55,070 bases of DNA. Source: Opitutia bacterium (GTDB lineage: Bacteria; Verrucomicrobiota; Verrucomicrobiia; Opitutales; Opitutaceae). The notes beneath the pieces are model-generated. The model saw nothing but the letters and a program-made list of their open reading frames with translations. It was not told where the DNA came from and searched no databases. The stretch spans positions 102,556 through 157,625 of the forward strand of contig PMBT01000014.1 of NCBI GenBank assembly GCA_003153035.1, written 5' to 3'. A program made the translations under genes and the position numbers. Shown piece after piece: positions 22,102 through 30,493 of this stretch (the first letter of the stretch is position 1; every line of letters begins with the position of its first letter).

Positions 22102-22251
22102 CGGAAGATGCAGCATCCGTATGCGGTCCGCGCGATGGAGGTCGGCCTGCTCTCCGAGAAAGCCGGCTGTCCAGAGATGAATGGCGTTGGGGTCAATTCC
22201 TCGGTGCATCACGAAGCTGACCCGCCGATGGCCCGGCTGTCTTTGCGCGAC
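22102..22251 (-). pseudogene. Fragment of a LacI-family regulator (gene remnant)
   Basis: Minus-strand HRRVSFVMHRGIDPNAIHLWTAGFLGEQADLHRADRIRMLHLP aligns with YRRIGFVMHRGWDHSVDHLWTAGFLCEQQNLTQKERVPAHIFP of the intact LacI ORF at 29320..30417; no HTH or C-terminus nearby. Confidence 0.75.
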
Positions 22252-22351
22252 ATCAGGTGGGCGAGCCAATCACCCGCCCTCGCGCGGGATCACGACGGCA
22301 GCACAGTCCCCGGGGGACCGTTGGACGTAGCGAGGATGCTCGGGCTTGGCT

Positions 22352-23152
22352 CTACATGGCGGCACCCGGCTCACTGGTCGCAGTTGGCGCCCTGCTCGTC
22401 GGATGCGGCGGCCCCAGTATTTCCGTGAGCAGCGGTTTCAGTGCATCTGCCCAGATCTGGTAGCCCTTCGCCGATAGGTGGAGCTTGTCCATCGTAACCC
22501 CTTCGCGCAGCTGGCCGTCCTGGTCCGCAAGCTGGTCGTTGATGTTGAGAAAACGGACCGTCTTGGCATCCGCGAAGGTCGCGATCTTCGCATTGATCTG
22601 CCCAATCACCGGGTTCGCCTCGGTCGTGTCGTTGCGGGGAAAAATGGCGGTGAGGATGATCGTCGCCCCTGGTGCCTTGGCCCGGCAGCGGTCGATGAGG
22701 GCCAGGATTTTCTTCGGCACCTCTTCCGCCACGTCGGCGTGCGGAGTGCGACCCACGTCGTTTGTGCCGGCGAGCAGCACGATCACCTTGGGGTTCACGC
22801 CGTCGAGCTCACCGTTTTCGATGCGCCACAGCATGTTCTGCGTCGTATCGCCGCCTACCCCGAAAACGGCGGCGTTCCATCCGTGAAAATTCAGGTTCCA
22901 GTTGGCGAGGAACTCGGGATAGTCCGTCGCGCCCCATCGGCGCGTGATGGAATCGCCAAGAAAATAGAGATCGATTCGGCCCTGGTGCGTTTTTTCGACC
23001 AACTGCTGATGTGCGGCCCTTGCAGCCTCGTCGAGCCGAGGCACGCCTTGAACTGCCGGAGTTGCCGCAAACGCGACCGAGGGAATGCACGCGAGGATCA
23101 CCCGGGCGCAGCGTGAGAGGATTGGGAGAAGTTCGAGCATAAACGGGCCCAA
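22352..23152 (-). CDS. SGNH/GDSL hydrolase (candidate carbohydrate esterase)
   Basis: IDLYFLGDSITRRWG...GVGGDTTQNMLWRIENGELDGVNPKVIVLLAGTNDVG...MDKLHLSAKGYQIWADAL; signal-peptide-like N-terminus. Confidence 0.88.
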   Translation of the reverse strand: MGPFMLELLPILSRCARVILACIPSVAFAATPAVQGVPRLDEAARAAHQQLVEKTHQGRIDLYFLGDSITRRWGATDYPEFLANWNLNFHGWNAAVFGVGGDTTQNMLWRIENGELDGVNPKVIVLLAGTNDVGRTPHADVAEEVPKKILALIDRCRAKAPGATIILTAIFPRNDTTEANPVIGQINAKIATFADAKTVRFLNINDQLADQDGQLREGVTMDKLHLSAKGYQIWADALKPLLTEILGPPHPTSRAPTATSEPGAAM

Positions 23153-23159
23153 CGCTTCG

Positions 23160-24809
23160 TTAGTAGCGATAAAGCTTCACCCGTTGGATGGAGAACCGAC
23201 CCGGTTCGAGGCGGACATGCCTTCCCTGATGGGTCTGGTCGCCTCCCAACGAGAGGATGTTCTGCCATTCGCCATTTACAAACCGGCCCTCCTCGGCACT
23301 GAGGATGCCCGCATTCAACCCCGGCTCAACCGACGCGAACGTAATCACCAGCGCCGTACCCGCGACGATGAACTCACCGGGCCCCAGTTCAATGACCAGT
23401 CCCCCTGAGGGGTAAGCCGGCACTGTCCCGCTGTTCGCCGCAGGAACGATCACTCCGTCTGCCAGATTGGGCGGCGCTCCTCGCTCAAACGTGGCGCTCA
23501 GCACGTAGTTTCCGAGCCGCACCAACTGCGGCTGCCTTTGCTCGGGTCCTTCCGAAAGCAGCCCCGCCATGCTGCCGTTTCCCTGATGGGCGAGGATGAG
23601 GGGCTCAAGTTGCGCAATCAGGTCGAAACTCGCCGCCAGATACTTCCCCGCCGGATCGCCGATCGACTCGATGGCGAAAGGGGAAAAGCCTATGGCATCG
23701 TGAGCCCCGAAGGCGTATAGGCCGTTGACCGACGCGTTGGGACCCCGTACCGCCTCCGGAATGAAAAGCGGATTTCCCGGCCGCTTGTAGCGGCGGGCCC
23801 ACTCGGTGAAATTCTGAAAATAGATGTCGGGCGCCAGAAGGTCGATCGCGGGGGCGCCCGCATGCCACACGTCCATCAAATGCGGCAGCGGTCCTCCGCT
23901 CGGGTACTGGCCGGGTTGATGTCCCGGCCGAATGAGCGCCGCATTGACGTACAAAGGCAGTGGATACTCCTTCTTGCCGGCAGCGGCGACCGCGTCGGTG
24001 TAGCGGGCGAAATACCAGGCCATGAAGATTTCCTCGCCAGCCGGATCTGCGCCGAAGACCTCCGCCCAGGTCCCGGCCCGTTTCCCACCTGCGGCCGACC
24101 ACGTGGCTTTCAACTCCGTCGTGAGGTGTTCGGCGTGAGCGGTCAGGTAATCCATCAACTCGCCGGGAACTGGACCGGCAAACGCCCGATCGGCCTCGGG
24201 ACAATGATCGCGCGCCGCGGGGATCATGCCGATTTCGTTTTCGACCTGGACCATGACCACGGTCTGCTGGGTGCCATCAGCGTCCCGCAGATGTCGCAAC
24301 AGCGTTCCAAATGCCTTAGCGTCGGCCCGCAGGTTCTCGATCGAAAACGGCGAAAGTATTTCCAGGCGCGCGCCGCTCGGATCGCCGGCGCGTGGAAACC
24401 GCTTGGGATCGACCTTGATCCAGGCGGGCGCGTAGCAGGACATGCTGTTCTTCCAGGACCCAAACCAGAGCAGCACCAGATGCATCCGGTTGTCCCGCGC
24501 CTGCGCCAGCAGGCGGTCGACGGTCGAGAAGTCGAATTGCCCTTCCTGCGGTTCGATGAGGTCCCAATACACCGGCACGATGAGCGTGTTGAGGTTGAGC
24601 GCTTTGAACCTCTCCCATGACGGTTCCAGATACGCCGGATTTGTCGCGGAGGAATTATTGATCTCTCCGCCGCGAATGAGCAATGGCCGGCCATCGACGA
24701 TCAGTTGCGTCGCCGTTCCCTGCACTCGCAGGTGCGGCGGTGCCGACTCGGCGTGAGCGCATGTTCCAACGCAGAAAATGAGAAGCAGAAACCTGAACGT
24801 AATTCTCAT
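23160..24809 (-). CDS. GH35-like beta-galactosidase family protein (DUF5597-type)
   Basis: QLIVDGRPLLIRGGEINNSSATNPAYLEPSWERFKALNLNTLIVPVYWDLIEPQEGQFDFSTVDRLLAQAR...VQVENEIGM; SP MRITFRFLLLIFCVGTCAHA from ATG 24809. Confidence 0.85.
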   Translation of the reverse strand: MRITFRFLLLIFCVGTCAHAESAPPHLRVQGTATQLIVDGRPLLIRGGEINNSSATNPAYLEPSWERFKALNLNTLIVPVYWDLIEPQEGQFDFSTVDRLLAQARDNRMHLVLLWFGSWKNSMSCYAPAWIKVDPKRFPRAGDPSGARLEILSPFSIENLRADAKAFGTLLRHLRDADGTQQTVVMVQVENEIGMIPAARDHCPEADRAFAGPVPGELMDYLTAHAEHLTTELKATWSAAGGKRAGTWAEVFGADPAGEEIFMAWYFARYTDAVAAAGKKEYPLPLYVNAALIRPGHQPGQYPSGGPLPHLMDVWHAGAPAIDLLAPDIYFQNFTEWARRYKRPGNPLFIPEAVRGPNASVNGLYAFGAHDAIGFSPFAIESIGDPAGKYLAASFDLIAQLEPLILAHQGNGSMAGLLSEGPEQRQPQLVRLGNYVLSATFERGAPPNLADGVIVPAANSGTVPAYPSGGLVIELGPGEFIVAGTALVITFASVEPGLNAGILSAEEGRFVNGEWQNILSLGGDQTHQGRHVRLEPGRFSIQRVKLYRY

Positions 24810-25009
24810 CTGACAGGGCGACGCACGAATTATGAGGGAGCCTTTTCGAATGGCAACCGGGCAAAGTGCGGGGCGCGGGCCTACCAAGGTGCAATATGGC
24901 ACAGACCACCGCCGGCGGCGCCAAGGTCCAACGGCTCAGTGGAACGGTCAAAACTACTACCTGGATAATGACGATTGGGGAGTGTCGCCGGCCCCATGCC
25001 GGGCATGCC

Positions 25010-25042
25010 AATCAAAAGCGGCAGGTTTTGAAGCCTGCCGCT
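25010..25042 (-). terminator. Rho-independent terminator of the TonB-dependent receptor gene
   Basis: Minus strand AGCGGCAGG-CTTCAAAA-CCTGCCGCT followed by TTTGATT, ~80 bp after the stop at 25123. Confidence 0.7.
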
Positions 25043-25122
25043 GCTATGCTCTGAAGACTGCAACCCAACCAACCGCCCAGCCCCACCGCCAACCGGCGAG
25101 GGGCCGAGTGGCTGGTCCTATG

Positions 25123-28100
25123 CTAGAACGAGAACGTGTTCGTCAGCGCCCATTCCTGGACCGGGGCGATTCTCACGCTCGCCCAGGTATGGCCGTCGGG
25201 TTGGACGGAGATCGGGATGAGCCCGTCTTTCTTTCCGACGTTGTAGACGTTGAGCTGGATTCGCCAGCCGATCCTATTCGTGATCTTCCGCTCGTAGCCG
25301 AGCCACAGATCGAGCGCGTTCTCCGCAGGGCCGTAGTAGGGTTGGGTCAGGTCGAAGCTCGCCAGGCCGTTGGCGCCGGGGATCACCGGATAACCGATAA
25401 CGACCTTGTCTTGCCAGCGATAGGCTGCGCCGACGGCGAAGCCCTTGAGGGAGCCCCGGCTGAACGAGTAATTCGTCATGACGTTGTACCGCCACTTGCG
25501 GAGTTCGGGCGCGGCGGAGCCTTCGCCCAGCTTCAACAGCGTGTATTTGCCGCGCCAGCCAAGCCAGTCTTGGCGCAGCTCATTCCCCGCAGAATAGTCG
25601 GAGTTGAATCGGACCAAATCACCGGCGGGCCCGGCCATCAGGGTATCCATGTAGGTCACCAACTGATCCAGCACCGGGCCACCGATGTTGGTGCGGATCG
25701 CCGTGGTTTCCGCGGCGTTGAGCGCGATCCGCCAATTCGGAGTCGGATTGGCCGTGAACTCGTACTCATAGCCCTTCGATTGGGTGTCAGAGGTGATCGC
25801 AAAGCCCTGCATCAACGGGGCATTGCGATAGTCATACACGCTCGCCGGATCGGGCAGGATGGGGTTGGTTTCATATTGGCCGCGAGTCTCCAACGCCGCC
25901 TGCGTCGTCGGGCCCACGCCATAGTTCCACGCCGAGAAGTAGCCATTGCCCGCAAGCATCACCTGCATGGCGTTAAGGGCGGCGAGCGCAGCATCGCGGC
26001 GAGCATCGGCTTGAGCCTGCGTTTCCAAATGGGAATTGGCGGGCCCCGTAGCGAGGGCGCCTGAAGCGACCGGCCTCCCAGTCGTATTATCCACATAGGC
26101 CGCGTCCCACAGATACCGCTGTCCGGTGTAATGATTGAGGTTCGTCTGTCCGGCCGTGGCCCAGGTGTAGGCCGACATGTAGTAGGTCTTGATATTGCGC
26201 CAATTCAGGGCATCCCGAATCGTGGTGTAGATGCCGCTGTTGTCGAACCCCGCGAGGGTGGCGCCGACCAACTTGGTGTCATATTTCGTCACGCGCAGAG
26301 AATACTTTCCGTCCTTCGTGGCGAGCATGAGGCCGTATTCCTTGGTGGCGCCGGTCGGGTTGGCGATATTATGGCCGTAGATGTCGCGGCGTGCATCCGT
26401 GATCTGGAAGTTGCTCGACTTGTTATACGACAGGCTGATGTCGATCGGCAGGAAGTCGTGCCCTTCGAGCAACTGGTTGAGGTGCGCGACCACGCCGCCC
26501 GCGTTGGAATGGGCCTTGAAAACCGAGCGGGTCTGATTCGCGTTGAGCGGGTTGGTTTCGCCCGGAAGCGCATAAGGCTGGGAGGAGGCGGGACCGGTTG
26601 GGGACAAATTCAACGCGCCGCGCGCGGTGGCTCCCGGCAGGGTCTGAGCGGTCACGCCCTGGCCTTTGACCTCGTCGTAGCGCCAGCCGAGGGTGGGCAC
26701 GATGGCGTCGTTCCATAGGTAGCCCTGCCAGGTACCGGCATAGGATTTCGTCTCGCGCAAGGTCAGGCTGGCCGCCTGCAGGAGACTCTGATCGGCGCCG
26801 TTATCATAGCGCAGCAGGGTATCCTGGAAGTTATTATTCCAGCCGACGTAGTTAGCGGGATTCGAAACCTGCGTCAGTTGGGGATAGGTGGCACCGGTCG
26901 TGGTGTTTATCACCGGGGCTCCATTGAAGATAGTCTGCAAATTAGCCGGCACGTTCCACGGGTCGGCAAAGTTGACGCCCGTCGGACTCCTCCAGGTTGA
27001 ATCAAACTGATAGATATTGCCATTCTGCAGTGTCAGATTGTTTTTGATGCCCGGAATCTGAGCGTTGGCCGCCGAAGTCGCGTTGGCCAGCGACCCACCG
27101 AGGTAAGCGACCCCGATTGGCGGGAGATTGAGGATGCCATCGGGATTCCCCTGGAGCTTGTAGGTGGCGTAAGCCAGGGAGTTGGCATACATCTGCCAAG
27201 TCAGGTTTTGGGTGGAGTATTTCTCGTCGCTAAAGACACCGTTGAAACGGTGCTTGCCGAGCAGCTTCGCGAGGAAGCTGTCCTTCGCAAGATAGTCCGT
27301 GGCCCGAAGCTCAGCGAAGACCGATCCGCGGATATACTTGCGGTCGCTTTCGTAGGAATTTCCGCCGCCCGGCCCGATGGCGACGAAGGGCCGGCCGAAG
27401 TTGGGATTGGCAACGTTGCCATTGGTGGCGTTGGTGGGTCCGACCACGTAGTCCTGAAAGTTCTGCAGCAGATCGATGTTAATCGACGGGTTGTTGCTGT
27501 TCGGGCCGCCGATCAGGTTCTGCCCGCCCCGCTTGTATCTCTGGCGGTCGTAGGTGAATTGGACGCCTACGCGATCGTCCCAAAACGTCTGCTGGAGGTC
27601 AATGTTGAGGGCATTCCAGTTTTCGAACTGAGAGGCGGTCGGGCCGTCGATCAGATTGTGATAGAAATCGAAAACCGACGGGTCGGTCAGCGAGGCGTTT
27701 CGGTATTGGCCGTATTGGTAATTGGGCAGGTGCGCGTTGATGGCATACGTGCTTAAGCTGGCGAGATCGGAGAAGACGTCCGCATACCTCATGCCGACGA
27801 GATTGACGCCGGCGCCTTGGGGAACTCCGGCGGCATTGAGCGCACCCGTATTAACGTATCCGCCGTAGATCCGGTAGAGCTGGTTGCTTGTGCCGTCCAT
27901 GAACCAGACGGGTTGCTGCTGGTTGGCGTAGCCGCCCAACCAGGGACTGAAGGTCGCTTGGGCTGAGCCGACTGTGTAGCCATTCGGCACCGCAAGCTTG
28001 CCCATGCCGCCGTTCAGGCTGGTCGTGTCAACCGCACGGAACCACGGTGTGATCCTGTCCTCCGGCGGGACAATGCGTGGCCGGTCGGCATTGATGTTGC

Positions 28101-28971
28101 CGTTCTCGAACTTCACTTTGATGCTGGTGTGAAAGTCCTTCCGGTTGAAGAGCTGCGGATCGAACCGGAGTGCACCAAAGACGCGCTTTTCGTTTTGGAA
28201 AGCCGGGTTTTGCTCGTAATGGTGGTCGTCCCACATGCCGTCCACCCGGATGGACAGCACGTTCTGAATCAGCTCCTGGTTTAGGTCGATGCTACTCCGG
28301 AACGTGCCGTAGGACCCGGTGCGCGCCTCGACCGAGCCAAAATCGTGAAACTCGGCATTGTGCGTGCCGGCGTTGACGATGCCGGCCGGGCTGCCCAAGC
28401 CGAACAGGATCTGGTTCGGGCCACGCTGGATGTCGATGCGGTCCACGTTGAACGAATCCCATGGAATGTCCGTGACGAAGAAGTCGCGGGTGTTGTCGGC
28501 CGGGGCCAGACCGCGGACACGTTGGGCGCTCTGGGGATTGCGGAGGTTGCCGGTATCTTCGACGCCGGTGCCGTTGCCTAAGCCCGCGTAGGTGCCGCGC
28601 GGGCCGGCGACCTCGGCGTTGGTCGTGTACTGGAGCAGCGTGCCGCTGTCGGTGGCGCCGATGTCCTCGAGAAATTCCTTTGTGATGACTTGGATGGAAG
28701 AGGCGACATCCTTCAGATCAGTGCGGATGCGGGTGCCGGCGAGGGTTTCCGTCGCTTGGTAGCCGACGTTGCGCGTCGTGCTCACCTCAAATGGCGAAAG
28801 TCTTATGATCTGCTCTTCGCCAGGGGCGCTAGAGACTGAAGCAACCGCGGGAGTCGCGGTTGGTGAAGTTGCCGGCGAAGCAGTCGGCGCGGCTTGTGCA
28901 AACAAGCTGCCGGCGAGGATGCCATTAAGAAACAGCATCCCGAGGACTGAGGCTTGGGTATTTCTTTTCAT
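25123..28971 (-). CDS. TonB-dependent receptor
   Basis: MKRNTQASVLGMLFLNGILAGSLFAQAA...LSPFEVSTTRNVGYQATETLAGTRIRTDLKDVASSIQVITKEFLEDIGA...RGPNQILFGLGSPAGIVNAGT; ends ALTNTFSF. Confidence 0.93.
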   Translation of the reverse strand: MKRNTQASVLGMLFLNGILAGSLFAQAAPTASPATSPTATPAVASVSSAPGEEQIIRLSPFEVSTTRNVGYQATETLAGTRIRTDLKDVASSIQVITKEFLEDIGATDSGTLLQYTTNAEVAGPRGTYAGLGNGTGVEDTGNLRNPQSAQRVRGLAPADNTRDFFVTDIPWDSFNVDRIDIQRGPNQILFGLGSPAGIVNAGTHNAEFHDFGSVEARTGSYGTFRSSIDLNQELIQNVLSIRVDGMWDDHHYEQNPAFQNEKRVFGALRFDPQLFNRKDFHTSIKVKFENGNINADRPRIVPPEDRITPWFRAVDTTSLNGGMGKLAVPNGYTVGSAQATFSPWLGGYANQQQPVWFMDGTSNQLYRIYGGYVNTGALNAAGVPQGAGVNLVGMRYADVFSDLASLSTYAINAHLPNYQYGQYRNASLTDPSVFDFYHNLIDGPTASQFENWNALNIDLQQTFWDDRVGVQFTYDRQRYKRGGQNLIGGPNSNNPSINIDLLQNFQDYVVGPTNATNGNVANPNFGRPFVAIGPGGGNSYESDRKYIRGSVFAELRATDYLAKDSFLAKLLGKHRFNGVFSDEKYSTQNLTWQMYANSLAYATYKLQGNPDGILNLPPIGVAYLGGSLANATSAANAQIPGIKNNLTLQNGNIYQFDSTWRSPTGVNFADPWNVPANLQTIFNGAPVINTTTGATYPQLTQVSNPANYVGWNNNFQDTLLRYDNGADQSLLQAASLTLRETKSYAGTWQGYLWNDAIVPTLGWRYDEVKGQGVTAQTLPGATARGALNLSPTGPASSQPYALPGETNPLNANQTRSVFKAHSNAGGVVAHLNQLLEGHDFLPIDISLSYNKSSNFQITDARRDIYGHNIANPTGATKEYGLMLATKDGKYSLRVTKYDTKLVGATLAGFDNSGIYTTIRDALNWRNIKTYYMSAYTWATAGQTNLNHYTGQRYLWDAAYVDNTTGRPVASGALATGPANSHLETQAQADARRDAALAALNAMQVMLAGNGYFSAWNYGVGPTTQAALETRGQYETNPILPDPASVYDYRNAPLMQGFAITSDTQSKGYEYEFTANPTPNWRIALNAAETTAIRTNIGGPVLDQLVTYMDTLMAGPAGDLVRFNSDYSAGNELRQDWLGWRGKYTLLKLGEGSAAPELRKWRYNVMTNYSFSRGSLKGFAVGAAYRWQDKVVIGYPVIPGANGLASFDLTQPYYGPAENALDLWLGYERKITNRIGWRIQLNVYNVGKKDGLIPISVQPDGHTWASVRIAPVQEWALTNTFSF

Positions 28972-29263
28972 GGTTTTAGGTGTTGGAGTTCTGGTCAAAA
29001 ACACGGTCGTTCCGCCGGTTGGATCGGGGAGGAACCGCCGGCGGCGATGCGGAGTTTCATGGGCACAAGCGCCACATTCTGTCTTGCTGATGGGTAGTCC
29101 GGGCTCAGCCCGTCGGGGTTGACCTGCAAAAAGAAAGAAGGCGAAAGCTGGGGGAGGGGCTTCGGCCGACGCTGGTTGGGTATAGGCCGGAGACGGGCGA
29201 TCCCGTTTGCGGCCATGGTTAAAAATGGTCCCACCCAACCGGAATTAGCAAAGACGACTCTGC

Positions 29264-29276
29264 GCTAACTTTAGAC
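29264..29276. promoter_or_regulatory. Candidate shared regulatory motif (GTCTAAAGTTAG on minus strand) between tonB receptor and lacI
   Basis: gctaactttagac; 46 bp before the LacI ATG and ~290 bp upstream of the receptor start. Confidence 0.5.
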
Positions 29277-29319
29277 TTGTCTTGATGATCCCGGCGGGCT
29301 TCTGCTGGACGTCCACCCC

Positions 29320-30417
29320 ATGAACGAACGCCGCGTCACCCTGGCCGACCTTGCACGCGAAGCCGGCGTGCACGTCACCACCGTTTCACTTGCCCTGCGC
29401 AATCATCCACGGTTGCCGGAGAAAACCCGCTTGCGCCTCCAGAAACTCGCGCAGGAGCGCGGCTATGCGCCCGATCCCTGGCTGCGCGCCCTCGTCGCTT
29501 ACCGCGGCCAGGTCGTTCCCCGCCGCAACCCCCCCACCCTGGCGTATGTGACCAACTGGAATACGCGGTGGGGCTGGAAGGAAGTGACCGCCCATCCTGA
29601 CTTTTTCGCGGGCGCCCTCGCGAAGGCGCAAGAGCTTGGATATAACCTGGAACACTTCTGGCTGCGCGAGCCGGGTCTCACCCATGGCCGGCTGAACCGG
29701 ATTCTCTACGCCCGGGGAATCAATGGAGTGATTATCGCCTCCCATATGCGCGAGATCGATGTGGAGCTGCAATTCGACTGGAAGCATCTCAGCGGAGTCA
29801 AAATCGACTATTTTCCCCACAAGCCGGAATTGCACAACGTCACGAACAACCAGTGCGATGTGATCCGCCTGGCGATGCAAAGACTCATCGCCGCCGGCTA
29901 CCGGCGTATCGGGTTCGTCATGCACCGCGGCTGGGACCATTCCGTCGACCATTTGTGGACGGCCGGTTTTCTGTGCGAACAGCAGAATCTCACTCAGAAA
30001 GAACGGGTCCCGGCGCACATCTTCCCTGGTCCGGTCCCGGTTGAGCGCTGGTTCAAGGAGAGCAAGGCGGATGTGATCACCGATCCGGGACCGTTCGAGC
30101 GGTGGTACGAAAAACACCGGCCGGAGGTCATCATCAGCAAAGCGTCGTTTGTCCTGCCGGAATTCAAGCGGATGGGGCTGCGTATTCCCCGGGATGTGGC
30201 ATTTGTGGATGTTTTCCTGGAGGAGTTCGGCGGGCAGATCGCTGGCGTGCGTCAGAATCACGCGACGGTCGGGGCGCTGGCCGTGGAGATTCTCGCCGGC
30301 CAGCTCCAGCACAACAAATTCGGCGTGCCAGAGATTCCCACGACCACGTTTGTCGAGGGCACGTGGTTCAACGGCGCCTCGTGCCCGATGCCCTTTCGCA
30401 AACGCCGGCCAGTATAG
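29320..30417 (+). CDS. LacI family transcriptional regulator
   Basis: MNERRVTLADLAREAGVHVTTVSLALRNHPRLPEKTRLRLQKLAQERGYAPDPWLRALVAYR plus effector-binding domain. Confidence 0.93.
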   Translation: MNERRVTLADLAREAGVHVTTVSLALRNHPRLPEKTRLRLQKLAQERGYAPDPWLRALVAYRGQVVPRRNPPTLAYVTNWNTRWGWKEVTAHPDFFAGALAKAQELGYNLEHFWLREPGLTHGRLNRILYARGINGVIIASHMREIDVELQFDWKHLSGVKIDYFPHKPELHNVTNNQCDVIRLAMQRLIAAGYRRIGFVMHRGWDHSVDHLWTAGFLCEQQNLTQKERVPAHIFPGPVPVERWFKESKADVITDPGPFERWYEKHRPEVIISKASFVLPEFKRMGLRIPRDVAFVDVFLEEFGGQIAGVRQNHATVGALAVEILAGQLQHNKFGVPEIPTTTFVEGTWFNGASCPMPFRKRRPV

Positions 30418-30493
30418 CCATCTGGATGCAAATGCCGGTTACCGATCCCCTGTCACGAAGACAGCCAGTTGGTCGTCGTCCCATGCGGTGTGA

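Noticed and set aside
24832-26064. 410-aa plus-strand ORF opposite the TonB receptor
   Set aside because: Antisense shadow ORF in GC-rich DNA; low-complexity Arg/Gly/Val-rich translation, no recognisable domain, and the minus strand encodes a clear receptor.
28972-29238. N-terminal extension of the TonB receptor ORF
   Set aside because: The ATG at 28971 begins a clean signal peptide; the extension covers the promoter/motif region.
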